A stretch of DNA of 64,000 bases from Streptococcus taonis (GTDB taxonomy: Bacteria > Bacillota > Bacilli > Lactobacillales > Streptococcaceae): assembly GCF_029948085.1 (NCBI RefSeq), contig NZ_JARZZP010000003.1, forward strand, positions 107,695 to 171,694. Direction: 5' to 3'. Shown one piece after another: positions 1 through 9,057 of this stretch. Both the position numbers and the translations under genes were made by a program. Under the pieces are notes generated by a model, which saw only the letters and a program-made list of their open reading frames with translations, was not told the DNA's origin and did no database searches. The first letter of the stretch is position 1. Each line of letters opens with the position of its first letter.

Positions 1-224
1 CCTGTGATGAGAATACTAGCTTTGCGATATTCAGGTCGGTTAAAAACAAAGTCTGGATCCTCCGTATACTTGTCATCCAGATAACGCCAAGCATACATGA
101 GGTACTTACCAAAGCCTTTTTTATCAATTAACTTTAGAAACTGCTTGGGTAGGATTTGGTCGGTATCAATATTATCATTCATAAGAGGAACCGTTGTTCC
201 TGTATAAACTGTAAATTTTTCCAT
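1..224 (-). CDS. leuD: 3-isopropylmalate dehydratase small subunit (partial)
   Basis: Only the first 74 or so codons are inside the window; the gene runs off the left edge. The minus-strand translation starts [20 protein letters not shown] and continues with a [11 protein letters not shown] segment, which is the conserved N-terminus of LeuD. The ATG at 224 is preceded by an AAGGAGAGGA ribosome-binding site. LeuD pairs with LeuC to isomerise 2-isopropylmalate to 3-isopropylmalate in the cytoplasm. The start lies 13 bases after the leuC stop, so the two are cotranscribed. Confidence 0.93.
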   Translation of the reverse strand, partial: MEKFTVYTGTTVPLMNDNIDTDQILPKQFLKLIDKKGFGKYLMYAWRYLDDKYTEDPDFVFNRPEYRKASILIT

Positions 225-236
225 ATCCTCTCCTTA

Positions 237-1616
237 CTAGGCTTCAGGCATTTTCCGAACATCTACGAAGCGCCCTGCAATTGCTGCCGCAGCAGCCATG
301 GCTGGACTGCAAAGATGAGTTTTAGCACCAAATCCCTGGCGATCTTCAAAGTTACGATTGCTAGTTGAGGCGCAGTGAACACCATCTGGTACCTTGTCAG
401 GATTCATCCCTAGACACATGGAGCAACCTGGGTCTCTCCACTCAAAGCCGGCATCTTGGAAAACCTTATCCAAGCCCAACTTTTCAGCAGCTCGCTTGAC
501 TGGTCGAGAACCAGGTACCACAATAGCTGTTAAGTTAGGGGCAATTTTCTTCCCTTCAACAAATCGAGCAGCCAATTGTAAATCGCTAAGTCGAGCATTG
601 GTACAAGAACCGATAAAGACATAGCCAAGTTGGATATCTGCTGGTTTCTGACCTGGTTGTAAATCCATGTAATGATAAGCACGTTCATCATTCATATCCT
701 TTATTTCTGGGAAGCTACTATCAAAATCAACACCCATAGCTGGATTGGTTCCCCAAGTCACCATAGGAGCCAATTCAGAGACATCCATTCGGATAACCTT
801 GTCATAAACGGCATCGTCATCACTAACCAGCCTTTTCCAATCAGCAACTGCTGCATCAAAATCCTTGGGAACACACTCACGTCCCTCAAGATAGTCATAG
901 GTGGTCTGATCTGGATTCATGATTCCCATCTTAGAGCCAAATTCAATGGACATATTGCAGATAGTCATTCTCTCTTCCATACTGAGTACATCAATCGCTT
1001 GACCACGATATTCCACCACATAGCCAACACCACATGCAACACCATACTTGGCAATCAAGGCTAGAATGAAATCCTTGGAATAAACTCCCTTTTGAGGAAC
1101 TCCAGTGAATTCTACCAGCATTTTCTTGGGTTTGACCTGCCAAATGGTTTGAGTTGCAAAGACGTGCTCGACCTCACTGGTTCCAATTCCAAATGCAATC
1201 GCTCCAAAAGCTCCATGAGTAGCCGTATGGCTATCTCCGCAGACGATGAATTTTCCTGGTTGTGTTCGTCCTGTTTCTGGACCAACCATGTGAACGATGC
1301 CCTGTTTTTCAGAACCATGGGCCGCATGTTCAATCCCGAATTCCTCAACATTTTCTGCCAACTTATCAATTTGAGCCTTGGAAATTACATCTCGAATATC
1401 GTAGATATTGACCGTCGGGACATTGTGGTCAAAAGTGCCAAATGTTAAATCCGGTCTTCTCAATCTACGCCCTGCATCTCGCAATCCTTGAAAAGCCTGA
1501 GGACTGGTCACCTCGTGAATATAGTGTTGATCCACATACATAAGCTGAGGTTGTCCCTCTTCTCCTGTGATCACATGGAGGTCCCATAATTTATCAAAAA
1601 TTGATTTTCCTTCCAT
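237..1616 (-). CDS. leuC: 3-isopropylmalate dehydratase large subunit
   Basis: This 459-residue protein is the aconitase-family large subunit of isopropylmalate isomerase, the second step of leucine synthesis. It has the usual family length. The [4Fe-4S] cluster ligands are visible as Cys338 in [11 protein letters not shown] and Cys398/Cys401 in [11 protein letters not shown]. The N-terminal region contains the substrate-binding stretches HEVTSPQAF and [12 protein letters not shown]. It sits between a small DUF1294 gene and leuD in one minus-strand operon, with only a few bases between neighbours. No frameshift or missing ligand is seen, so the enzyme is probably functional. Confidence 0.97.
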   Translation of the reverse strand: MEGKSIFDKLWDLHVITGEEGQPQLMYVDQHYIHEVTSPQAFQGLRDAGRRLRRPDLTFGTFDHNVPTVNIYDIRDVISKAQIDKLAENVEEFGIEHAAHGSEKQGIVHMVGPETGRTQPGKFIVCGDSHTATHGAFGAIAFGIGTSEVEHVFATQTIWQVKPKKMLVEFTGVPQKGVYSKDFILALIAKYGVACGVGYVVEYRGQAIDVLSMEERMTICNMSIEFGSKMGIMNPDQTTYDYLEGRECVPKDFDAAVADWKRLVSDDDAVYDKVIRMDVSELAPMVTWGTNPAMGVDFDSSFPEIKDMNDERAYHYMDLQPGQKPADIQLGYVFIGSCTNARLSDLQLAARFVEGKKIAPNLTAIVVPGSRPVKRAAEKLGLDKVFQDAGFEWRDPGCSMCLGMNPDKVPDGVHCASTSNRNFEDRQGFGAKTHLCSPAMAAAAAIAGRFVDVRKMPEA

Positions 1617-1619
1617 TCA

Positions 1620-1889
1620 TTACCTCCATACAAAATATAAAGCTACTAACGTGGTCACCATCCCAAGAAACCAAACTGTTTTAAAGTACCATTTTCTAGT
1701 CTTGTGGTGAAAGGTCATTCCTGCTAACCAGGCACCAAATCCAGCACAAGTAAAGGCTAAAATGAGTAAGATTTTCTCTGGAACGCGCCAAGCACCTCTT
1801 CTTGCCTTGGATTTGTCAATGCCATAAATCAAGAAAACAAGCAAATTCCAAACCAAGAGGGCAAGCGTGATTCCTTCATTTATCTTCAT
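1620..1889 (-). CDS. DUF1294 small membrane protein
   Basis: This 89-residue protein has three hydrophobic segments (about residues 7-23, 40-60 and 70-88) and a KSKARRGAWRVPE loop that is characteristic of the DUF1294 family of small integral membrane proteins. The function of the family is not established. Its start overlaps the leuB stop by four bases and its stop is three bases before the leuC start, so it is translationally embedded in the leucine operon. That position suggests leucine-responsive expression, but a role in leucine metabolism is only a guess. Confidence 0.85.
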   Translation of the reverse strand: MKINEGITLALLVWNLLVFLIYGIDKSKARRGAWRVPEKILLILAFTCAGFGAWLAGMTFHHKTRKWYFKTVWFLGMVTTLVALYFVWR

Positions 1890-2923
1890 AATCTTTCAAT
1901 GATGGCTTCTGTCATTTCCTTGGTCGAAGCCTGTCCTCCAATATCTCTCGTTAAAACACCAGCCGCTAAACTAGCTTCAACAGCACGCTCAATACGCTCC
2001 GCATCCTCATAACGTCCAAAGCTATCTCTCAACATCATAGCAACAGATAAAATCATGGAAATAGGATTGGCAATTCCTTGACCTGCAATATCAGGCGCTG
2101 AACCATGAATAGGCTCATAAAGACTTGGCCCCTTTTCAGAATGACTGGCTGATGGCATAACACCCAGAGTGCCTGATAGAACGCTTGATTCATCAGATAA
2201 GATATCTCCGAAAAGATTCTCTGTCACGATGACATCAAACTTAGCAGGATTGGTAATCATAAGCATAGCAGCTGAGTCCACCAACTGGTGTTCCAAGGTA
2301 ACATCTGGGAAATCCTGCGCAACTTCCTCAGCTACTTTTCGCCAGAGTTTTGATGTCGCTAGAACGTTTTGCTTATCGATATTAGTAACGAGTTTTCTCC
2401 GATTTCTTGCAATTTCAAAGGCCTTGCGCATAATCCGCTCTACTTCCTCATAGCTATAGTCGTTGATATCACGCGCTTTGCGCTCTTCAAGGATATGATC
2501 TCCAAAGTAAATCCCGCCTGTCAACTCACGCACTACCACAAAGTCTACACCAGCAATTCGTTCTGGTTTGAGTGGTGACAAATGCTTGAGACTGTCAAAG
2601 ATTTTTACAGGACGAATATTGGCATAGAGATTGAGTTCCTTTCGAAGGGCCAGAAGCCCTTGTTCTGGTCGAACTGGAGCATCGTCATACTGAGGACTAC
2701 CGATTGCAGCGAGTAGAATAGCATCCGCTTCTCTAGAAGCCTTGAGCGTTTCGTCTGGCAAGGGATGTCCTGCAGCATCAATACCCGCCCCTCCAAAAGG
2801 TCGTCTGTCAATCTCATAGTCAAAACCTGTTTTTTCAGCTAGAGCCTCCAAAACTTCTAAACCAGCTTCCATGATTTCTGGGCCTATACCATCACCTGCT
2901 AGGGCAACTATTTTTCTTGTCAT
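1886..2923 (-). CDS. leuB: 3-isopropylmalate dehydrogenase
   Basis: LeuB oxidises and decarboxylates 3-isopropylmalate to 2-oxoisocaproate using NAD+. The 345-residue product begins with KIVALAGDGIGPEIM, contains the substrate-binding RELTGGIYFG segment and carries the family signature NLFGDILSDESSVLSGTLG with the metal-binding aspartates. It has normal length for a bacterial LeuB. It follows leuA by 11 bases and overlaps the downstream DUF1294 gene by four bases, so it belongs to the attenuated leuA-led operon. Confidence 0.97.
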   Translation of the reverse strand: MTRKIVALAGDGIGPEIMEAGLEVLEALAEKTGFDYEIDRRPFGGAGIDAAGHPLPDETLKASREADAILLAAIGSPQYDDAPVRPEQGLLALRKELNLYANIRPVKIFDSLKHLSPLKPERIAGVDFVVVRELTGGIYFGDHILEERKARDINDYSYEEVERIMRKAFEIARNRRKLVTNIDKQNVLATSKLWRKVAEEVAQDFPDVTLEHQLVDSAAMLMITNPAKFDVIVTENLFGDILSDESSVLSGTLGVMPSASHSEKGPSLYEPIHGSAPDIAGQGIANPISMILSVAMMLRDSFGRYEDAERIERAVEASLAAGVLTRDIGGQASTKEMTEAIIERL

Positions 2924-2934
2924 AGCTTTCTCCT

Positions 2935-4497
2935 TTATACGGTAGGCATGTCGCGATAGGAAACTGTTGTTCCCATCTCACCAGCATTCTCTTTTTGAAC
3001 AAAGGTATTGGCATTAATGTAGGCAATAGCCGAAGCCTTCAACACATCGAAATCAAGTCCAGCTGCGTTAAAGATAGTCTCTGTATCTCTGTTTTCAACA
3101 GTTACCAATACACGTGCCTGGGCATCAATCCCATCAGTTACCGCATCAATCGTATAGGATACCAAGCGAACAGATTGATTAAAGAATTTATCAATAGCAT
3201 TGAAAATAGCTTCAACAGAACCCTGACCTGTTGCATTAAATTCAACTTTCTCACCATCAAAATTAGCTAATCTAACTGTCGCTTCAATGTCATTTTCAGA
3301 ATGGGTTTGAAGTTGCAAGTCATCAAAGTGGAAGCCTTCTGGATTTTCAACCATGGTACCAGCTACCAGAGCTCGAATATCAGCATCTGTGATTTCTTGC
3401 TTCTTATCTGCCAAGGCCTTGAACTTAGTAAAGAGTGGCTTGATATCTTCGTCTGTATAGTCTAGAGCCAAATATCTTAGTTTCTCAACAAAAGCATGGC
3501 GACCAGACAATTTACCGAGTGGAAGACTATTACTCTTGGCACCAACCAATTCAGGTGTAATGATTTCATAAGTGAGAGGATTTTTAAGAACACCATCTTG
3601 GTGAATACCTGATTCGTGAGAGAAGGCATTTCCTCCAACAACCGCCTTGTTTTTTGGAACTGGAATTCCTGAGAAACGAGAAACCATTTCAGACGTATTG
3701 ATGGTTTCATTTAGGACAATACTTGTCTCTGCTTGGTAATAATCTTGGCGAATATTGAGGGCCACCGCTATTTCTTCTAAAGCAGCATTCCCAGCTCGTT
3801 CTCCAATACCATTAATGGTTCCTTCAACACGTCCTGCCCCATTCTTGATAGCAGCAAGGCTATTGGCAACTGCCATTCCAAGGTCATCGTGACAGTGAGG
3901 CGAATAGATAATCTGACGATCAGTTTTAACATTGTCAATCAGATACTTGAAGATATTCCCATATTCCTCTGGTGTGGTAAAACCAACCGTGTCAGGAATA
4001 TTGATATAGGTTGCACCTGCGTCTACCGCTGTTTGAACGACTTGTAGGAGAAAGTCCAGCTCAGTTCTAGTCGCATCTTCAGGAGAAAATTCTACCACTT
4101 CAAATTTACTACGTGCATAGGAAACATGCTCTTTAATAGCTTCCAATATTTCCTCTTTGCTTTTATTCAACTTAAATTCACGATGAATAGGACTAGTAGC
4201 GATAAAAACATGGATTTGTGGATACTTAGCATTCTTTAGCGCTTCATAACAAGCATCTATATCTGATTTAACAGAGCGAGCTAAACCAGTCACCGCTGTT
4301 TTCTTCAAGACTTTAGCGATTTCCTGAACTGCAGTAAATGAGTCTGGACTAGCTGCTGGAAAACCAGCTTCAATTGCCGAAATTCCCCATTTTTCCAGTT
4401 GTCTTGCAATGGCAATCTTTTCCTTGATCGAAAAATTAACACCTGGTGTCTGCTCACCATCTCGAAGGCTAGTATCTAGAAATTCAACTGTTCTCAT
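2935..4497 (-). CDS. leuA: 2-isopropylmalate synthase
   Basis: LeuA condenses acetyl-CoA with 2-oxoisovalerate, the committed step to leucine. The 520-residue protein has the N-terminal HMGL-like TIM barrel (about residues 1-270, starting with FLDTSLRDGEQTPGVNFS and containing the metal-binding HCHDDLG motif) and a C-terminal LeuA regulatory domain (about 370-515) that normally mediates leucine feedback. It is the first structural gene after the leucine leader peptide and attenuator. The long form with an intact regulatory domain argues for feedback-controlled LeuA, not a citramalate synthase relative. Confidence 0.97.
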   Translation of the reverse strand: MRTVEFLDTSLRDGEQTPGVNFSIKEKIAIARQLEKWGISAIEAGFPAASPDSFTAVQEIAKVLKKTAVTGLARSVKSDIDACYEALKNAKYPQIHVFIATSPIHREFKLNKSKEEILEAIKEHVSYARSKFEVVEFSPEDATRTELDFLLQVVQTAVDAGATYINIPDTVGFTTPEEYGNIFKYLIDNVKTDRQIIYSPHCHDDLGMAVANSLAAIKNGAGRVEGTINGIGERAGNAALEEIAVALNIRQDYYQAETSIVLNETINTSEMVSRFSGIPVPKNKAVVGGNAFSHESGIHQDGVLKNPLTYEIITPELVGAKSNSLPLGKLSGRHAFVEKLRYLALDYTDEDIKPLFTKFKALADKKQEITDADIRALVAGTMVENPEGFHFDDLQLQTHSENDIEATVRLANFDGEKVEFNATGQGSVEAIFNAIDKFFNQSVRLVSYTIDAVTDGIDAQARVLVTVENRDTETIFNAAGLDFDVLKASAIAYINANTFVQKENAGEMGTTVSYRDMPTV

Positions 4498-4526
4498 AAG
4501 ATTTCCCCTTTTCTAAATTCGGTTTT

Positions 4527-4561
4527 AAAAAAACATCTCGCTCGGAGTTCCAAGCGAGATG
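4527..4561 (-). terminator. leu operon attenuator terminator
   Basis: On the minus strand the nine-base arms CATCTCGCT and AGCGAGATG form a perfect stem with a 10-base loop, followed immediately by a run of seven T. It lies between the leader peptide stop and the leuA start, which is where an attenuator terminator belongs. When the ribosome stalls at leader Leu codons, upstream sequence is expected to prevent this hairpin. Confidence 0.88.
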
Positions 4562-4591
4562 TTGATTTACTCCCGCTTGATAAGCCAAACA

Positions 4592-4615
4592 GGACTAATG
4601 CTTTTGCACTAGTCC
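4592..4615 (-). promoter_or_regulatory. leu leader pause hairpin overlapping leader stop
   Basis: The arms GGACTA and TAGTCC pair, with an inner TGC/GCA pairing and a four-base loop. The leader peptide stop codon lies inside the downstream arm. This matches the 1:2 pause structure of classical ribosome-mediated attenuators; the alternative antiterminator fold was not computed. Confidence 0.65.
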
Positions 4616-4662
4616 GAGTACCTCAACAACAAAGCAAATTGATTAAACTTAGCTGTTTTCAT
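4609..4662 (-). CDS. leucine operon leader peptide
   Basis: A 17-codon reading frame encodes MKTAKFNQFALLLRYSD. Three consecutive TTG Leu codons sit in the middle, and a strong AAGGAGA ribosome-binding site is seven bases before the ATG. It is followed by a pause hairpin and an intrinsic terminator before leuA. This arrangement is what is known for leucine-operon attenuation: scarcity of charged tRNA-Leu would stall ribosomes at the Leu triplet and allow readthrough. The peptide is too short for standard gene callers. Confidence 0.9.
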   Translation of the reverse strand: MKTAKFNQFALLLRYSD

Positions 4663-4698
4663 GTTTGACTTTCTCCTTCGTTTGATATCTTGTTTAGT

Positions 4699-4727
4699 AT
4701 TTTAGCATAGGAAAAAACACATGTCAA
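4699..4727 (-). promoter_or_regulatory. leu operon sigma-A promoter
   Basis: On the minus strand a perfect TTGACA (4722-4727) is separated by 17 bases from TAAAAT (4699-4704), 37 bases before the leader peptide ATG. Confidence 0.85.
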
Positions 4728-4811
4728 GAAAAAATCCAATATTTTCTGAAAATTTCTTCAGTAAAGAATATTTTGCTAATTGAAAGTATTTGAAAAATCA
4801 AGTAAATCTAA

Positions 4812-5468
4812 TTACTTTTTCAAGGTCAAGTTCCAACTTTTTTCGATCAATTCTAGCAGCTCTTCATCTGCTAAACTGTCATCCAGTGGCACACTAATCC
4901 AGTAGCGCTTATTCATATGAAAAGCTGGATAAATCACTTTTTTTACCAACAAATCAGATACTTGATCATGTTTGAGATTGACTGCTTCCACTAGTCCTTC
5001 TCTGCCCTTTTCAAGCTTATCCCAAGAGATTTTCATCAAAACAGCATACCACTTTTGATTGCCCTCATGGCGCAAAACAGCTGTATCAGGGGATTTCTCC
5101 CATAAGTATTCTAATTGATTTTCATACTTTTCTTGAACAACTGCCATGATTCTCTTGGTCTGAGGACAGAGAAATCCCTGTACGTCAAAACAGGCCTTTC
5201 GGATTTCATAAAGAACTTCTAAACAAGCCTCTCGAACAGTTCCAACAAACGTACCTCTCATACTTGCCATATGAACTTGAGGATAAAGATCGCCAATTTC
5301 CTTGTCAAAAACTTGAAAAGATAAGTCTCCGTCCACAACTATAACTCTCATGAGAAAATCTCCGTGCAAGATAGTTGAACTATGGTTCCATACGCCTTGA
5401 TTTTCTACAAATCCATACTCTTTAGCCTTTTTACTATTAAACTGATAAGCTTTAAAAATTTCAAACAT
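4812..5468 (-). CDS. MmcQ/YjbR family protein
   Basis: The 218-residue product has a C-terminal half (about residues 100-215) with the MmcQ/YjbR (CyaY-like fold) features KWYAVLMKISWDKL, LVKKVIYPAFHMNKRYWISVPLD and a closing helix LLELIEKSWNLT. The N-terminal ~95 residues form an additional domain usual in streptococcal members. Family members have been described as DNA-binding-like, but no biochemical role is firmly known. It is monocistronic-looking, lying 44 bases downstream of cutC on the same strand. Confidence 0.8.
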   Translation of the reverse strand: MFEIFKAYQFNSKKAKEYGFVENQGVWNHSSTILHGDFLMRVIVVDGDLSFQVFDKEIGDLYPQVHMASMRGTFVGTVREACLEVLYEIRKACFDVQGFLCPQTKRIMAVVQEKYENQLEYLWEKSPDTAVLRHEGNQKWYAVLMKISWDKLEKGREGLVEAVNLKHDQVSDLLVKKVIYPAFHMNKRYWISVPLDDSLADEELLELIEKSWNLTLKK

Positions 5469-5511
5469 AAGCGAAAACTGCTACCAAAAGCTAGCAGTTC
5501 CTTTCTAATTA

Positions 5512-6144
5512 TTAAAAGACAACCTTAGTTCCATGTAATTGTGTCACGCCCAGTTGGTCAATAAAGGTTTGACGGTTGTCCATGTCAATCCCTCCACCAG
5601 GTAAAATTTCAATTTTTCCTGCAGCGTGTTCTAGAATTCTATGATAATGAGCAAAGCGTTTCTCTAACGAGTCGCCAGATACACCAGCACGAGTCAGAAT
5701 GCGTGTCACTCCAGCTTGGCTGAGCCAATCAATAGCTTCTAACTGATCTTGTTCGCTCAATTCATCAAATGCCATATGGAAAACAATTTCCATACCTTTA
5801 GATGCAGCAATCAACTTTTCAAGATTGGCCTTGTCCAACTTCTTATCAGCTGTTAAGACACCAAAGACAACTCCCTGACTTCCTGCTTGAGCAGTTAGAG
5901 CAATATCCTCAAGCATGATGGCAATTTCTAGATCATTGTAAACAAAGTCACCACCACGTGGACGAATCATAGTCATAATGGTCGTATCGTAGTCGGCCGC
6001 CAGCTTCACAGCTGCCTTGGTTACTCCGTAGCTTGGAGTTGTTCCACCAACTGCTAGATTATCACAGAGCTCGATACGGCGAGCTCCTGCCTGCATAGCT
6101 TTTTCAAGCAAGGTTACATTTTCAGCACAAAATTCGTAAATCAT
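5512..6144 (-). CDS. cutC: CutC family protein (copper homeostasis)
   Basis: The 210-residue product is a complete CutC: a TIM barrel with the N-terminal ARRIELCDNLAVGGTTPSYG segment, MIRPRGGDFVYND and the C-terminal LPGGGIDMDN. CutC has been linked to copper handling in several bacteria, but its catalytic activity remains unclear. The start ATG has an AAGGAG site nine bases upstream. An extended -10 element lies about 31-40 bases before the start. Confidence 0.93.
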   Translation of the reverse strand: MIYEFCAENVTLLEKAMQAGARRIELCDNLAVGGTTPSYGVTKAAVKLAADYDTTIMTMIRPRGGDFVYNDLEIAIMLEDIALTAQAGSQGVVFGVLTADKKLDKANLEKLIAASKGMEIVFHMAFDELSEQDQLEAIDWLSQAGVTRILTRAGVSGDSLEKRFAHYHRILEHAAGKIEILPGGGIDMDNRQTFIDQLGVTQLHGTKVVF

Positions 6145-6174
6145 TTGATTCTCCTTGAAGATTACTTTAAATTT

Positions 6175-6183
6175 ATTATATCA
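6175..6183 (-). promoter_or_regulatory. cutC extended -10 promoter element
   Basis: On the minus strand TGATATAAT is an extended -10 box upstream of cutC. No convincing -35 hexamer is seen 17 bases further upstream. Confidence 0.6.
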
Positions 6184-6237
6184 TACTATTTCGAATATGT
6201 TTTTGTTTTTATCAAGGAAAATCGTTACTTATTAAAG

Positions 6238-6597
6238 CTATTCTTTATCAGGAATCACCTTAAAAAGATAGTAGGTGATAAAGATGGTTAAACATCCCAA
6301 ACCGATTTTGACTGGTAAAAGAGGCGCAAAATAAATGGAAATTCCCATCAAGATATAAATCGATACAATAATTTTTTTCTTACGTTCACGCGCAATAGAC
6401 TTGGTCTCACGAAAGTCCGCTACGTAAGTCTGATAAAGTTTGGTATGATAAAGCCAATCTTCAAAACGCTTGGAACTTCTCGAAAAACAAGCAATAGACA
6501 ACAGAAGAAAAGGAGTCGTGGGCAACAAAGGCAAGACAACTCCAACAATAGCCAGAGCTAATGACAGAAATCCAATAATCAGATAGATAATACGCAT
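6238..6597 (-). CDS. DUF454/YbaN family inner membrane protein
   Basis: The 119-residue protein has two to three transmembrane segments (about residues 5-27, 78-96 and 97-113). It also has the family sequence VVLPLLPTTPFLLLSIACFSRSS followed by FEDWLYHTKLYQTYV, which identifies DUF454 (YbaN-like). The function is unknown. The gene stands alone between cutC and a BOX repeat. Confidence 0.88.
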   Translation of the reverse strand: MRIIYLIIGFLSLALAIVGVVLPLLPTTPFLLLSIACFSRSSKRFEDWLYHTKLYQTYVADFRETKSIARERKKKIIVSIYILMGISIYFAPLLPVKIGLGCLTIFITYYLFKVIPDKE

Positions 6598-6611
6598 AAC
6601 TTCTCCTAGTT

Positions 6612-6760
6612 AATACTCTTCGAAAATCTCTTCCCACGTCAGCGTCGCCTTACCGTATATATGTTACTGACTTCGTCAGTTCTATCTACAACCTCAAAGC
6701 AGTGCTTTGAGCAGCTTGCGGCTAGCTTCCTAGTTTGCTCTTTGATTTTCATTGAGTATA
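6612..6760. repeat. BOX-type repeat element
   Basis: About 150 bases of non-coding sequence contain CGTCAGCGTCGCCTTACCGT, which is the complement of the conserved BOX A region used in BOX typing of pneumococci. The ends form terminal inverted repeats (ATACTCTTCGAAAATC at left against GATTTTCATTGAGTAT at right). Internal palindromes include CTGACTTCGTCAG and CAAAGCAGTGCTTTG. BOX elements are mobile, non-autonomous repeats found in S. pneumoniae and close relatives. It lies between the topA and DUF454 genes. Confidence 0.92.
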
Positions 6761-6851
6761 AAATAATCTTCTTCTAGTTTCGCATACAATGATGAATTTT
6801 GTCAAACCTTTACTAAAAAGAGCCTGAAATTTACTTTCAGGACTCATTTTT

Positions 6852-8939
6852 TTATTTGATTTTTTCTTCTTCGTAATCACCATTGCTACAAACGATCTGC
6901 TTACCGCCACCACGGACTTTTTTCTCCATGAGGAAGTTGCCACATTTTGGACAATCTCGGCCAACAGGCTTGTCCCAAGAAGTGAATTCACACTCTGGAT
7001 AGCGATTGCAACCATAAAAGATACGATTACGCTTGGTTTTTCGTTCAATAATTTGACCTTGATGACAGCTTGGACACTCAACACCAATCTCTTTCACGAT
7101 AGCCTGTGTATGACGGCAATCTGGGAAATTGCTACAAGCATAGAACTTACCAAAACGACCAAGTTTAATGACCATCGGACTGCCACACTCTTCACAATCA
7201 AATCCTGCTGGCTCATCCTTGATTTGGATTTTTTCCATTTCCTCTTCGGCTTTGGCAACCTCTTTAGAGAAGGGTTTGTAAAATTCATCAATGACTCGTT
7301 GCCACTGCTCTTTTCCAACTTCGACATCATCCAGTTTACCTTCCATTTCAGCTGTAAAGGTTACATTGACGATATCAGGGAAATATTCAACGATGAGCTT
7401 GTTAACAATTTCTCCCAACTCTGTCGGTTCAAAACGCTTGGCTGCCAAACGCACATAATAGCGCTTTTGAATAGTTTCAATGGTAGGTGCATAAGTTGAT
7501 GGACGTCCAACACCATTTTCTTCCAAAGTCTTAATCAGTGTTGCTTCCGAATATCGTGCTGGTGGTTGAGTGAAGTGCTGCTCAGATTTACTATTGACCT
7601 GCTTGACGACATCACCAACTGCCATATCCGGCAACATCTTATTCTTATCTGAATCATTGTAAATGGCCAAGTAACCATCAAATTTAACCTGACTACCATT
7701 CGCTGCAAACTGAACTCCATTTTGAGAGAGCTTCACAGCCATGGTATCAAAGATAGCACCCGTCATCTGACTCGCTACAAAGCGATTCCAGATAAGGGTA
7801 TAAAGCTTAAGTTGGTCTTTATCCAAATACTTAGCAATTTTTTCTGGCGTGTTAAAGACACTTGATGGGCGGATAGCCTCATGGGCATCCTGTGCACCAG
7901 TCGCATTCTTTACCTTGCTGCCATGTTTAGAATATTTACTGCCAAAACGTTCATTAATGTAGTTTGCAGCTTCATTTTGAGCAACTGGACTGATACGAGT
8001 CGAGTCTGTACGCATATAGGTAATCAAACCTTGGACGCCCGTACCAATATTAATCCCTTCATAGAGTTGCTGGGCAACCATCATGGTCTTTCGAGTACGG
8101 AAATTGATTTTATTAGCTGCATCCATCTGCATAGTTGAGGTAGTATAAGGGAGTGGAGCGTTACGCTTGCGTTCTTTTTTATCTACCTGATCAACTGTAA
8201 AGTCTTTGCTGGATAGATGAGACAAGACTTCTTTGACCTCTTCATTGCTTGTCAATTTCATCTTCTTGCCATTCATTCCATAGAAGGATGCTTGGAATTG
8301 CTTAGTCCCCTTTTTGAAGACTCCATCAATCGTCCAATATTCTTCCGGTTGAAAAGCATTGATATCATTTTCACGGTCAATGATTAACTTGAGAGCAACA
8401 GACTGAACACGGCCAGCTGACAAGCCCTTTTTGACCTTTTTCCATAAAATTGGTGAAATAGAATAACCTACCAAGCGGTCCAAGACACGACGGGCTTGTT
8501 GGGCATCCACCAAATCCATATCAATCTTACGAGGTTCTTTAAAGGCATTTTTTACCGCATCCTTGGTAATCTCGTTGAAAACAACACGGTTAGCATCATT
8601 TTCATCTAGATTGAGAATATGAGCTAAATGCCAAGAAATTGCTTCTCCTTCGCGGTCCGGGTCACTTGCGAGAAAAACTTTACTGGCTTTTTTAGCTTCT
8701 TTTTTCAAGTCATTGATCAGAGGACCTTTCCCACGAATATTGATATATTGGGGTTCATAATTATTTTCTACATCGACTGACATACTGGATTTTTTCAAAT
8801 CACGAATATGACCAACACTGGCTAAAACCTTATAATTTCTACCCAGGTATTTTTCAATCGTTTTAGCCTTTGCAGGCGACTCTACGATTACTAGATTTTT
8901 TTTAACTGTTGATTTTTTCTTCTTTGTTGCCGTAGCCAC
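6852..8939 (-). CDS. topA: DNA topoisomerase I
   Basis: TopA relaxes negative supercoils by a transient 5'-phosphotyrosine break. The 695-residue product has the N-terminal Toprim domain ([31 protein letters not shown]), the active-site tyrosine in [14 protein letters not shown] and C-terminal zinc ribbons beginning [16 protein letters not shown] and CPKCGNFL. The last ribbon shows only three cysteines. I place the start at a GTG (8939) because AAGGTG lies about nine bases upstream and this gives the normal streptococcal length. A longer in-frame reading adds six residues without a ribosome-binding site. It follows dprA. Confidence 0.96.
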   Translation of the reverse strand: MATATKKKKSTVKKNLVIVESPAKAKTIEKYLGRNYKVLASVGHIRDLKKSSMSVDVENNYEPQYINIRGKGPLINDLKKEAKKASKVFLASDPDREGEAISWHLAHILNLDENDANRVVFNEITKDAVKNAFKEPRKIDMDLVDAQQARRVLDRLVGYSISPILWKKVKKGLSAGRVQSVALKLIIDRENDINAFQPEEYWTIDGVFKKGTKQFQASFYGMNGKKMKLTSNEEVKEVLSHLSSKDFTVDQVDKKERKRNAPLPYTTSTMQMDAANKINFRTRKTMMVAQQLYEGINIGTGVQGLITYMRTDSTRISPVAQNEAANYINERFGSKYSKHGSKVKNATGAQDAHEAIRPSSVFNTPEKIAKYLDKDQLKLYTLIWNRFVASQMTGAIFDTMAVKLSQNGVQFAANGSQVKFDGYLAIYNDSDKNKMLPDMAVGDVVKQVNSKSEQHFTQPPARYSEATLIKTLEENGVGRPSTYAPTIETIQKRYYVRLAAKRFEPTELGEIVNKLIVEYFPDIVNVTFTAEMEGKLDDVEVGKEQWQRVIDEFYKPFSKEVAKAEEEMEKIQIKDEPAGFDCEECGSPMVIKLGRFGKFYACSNFPDCRHTQAIVKEIGVECPSCHQGQIIERKTKRNRIFYGCNRYPECEFTSWDKPVGRDCPKCGNFLMEKKVRGGGKQIVCSNGDYEEEKIK

Positions 8940-8974
8940 AGTATCACACCTTTTCAAAGTAATAAACTTTATAA

Positions 8975-9003
8975 AGTGTAAACCATTTTTAAAAACCTGT
9001 CAA
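8975..9003 (-). promoter_or_regulatory. topA sigma-A promoter
   Basis: A perfect TTGACA (8998-9003) and TACACT (8975-8980) are separated by 17 bases, 36 bases upstream of the topA GTG. topA therefore need not depend on the competence promoter of dprA. Confidence 0.82.
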
Positions 9004-9057
9004 GACTTAACTCCTATATATAGAAGAAAAGTTTAACCGATAAAACCTTGCTAGTTC

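Noticed and set aside
4500..4750. T-box riboswitch before leuA
   Set aside because: No conserved T-box sequence (TGGNACCGCG type) is visible; the leader peptide with a Leu codon run explains regulation better.
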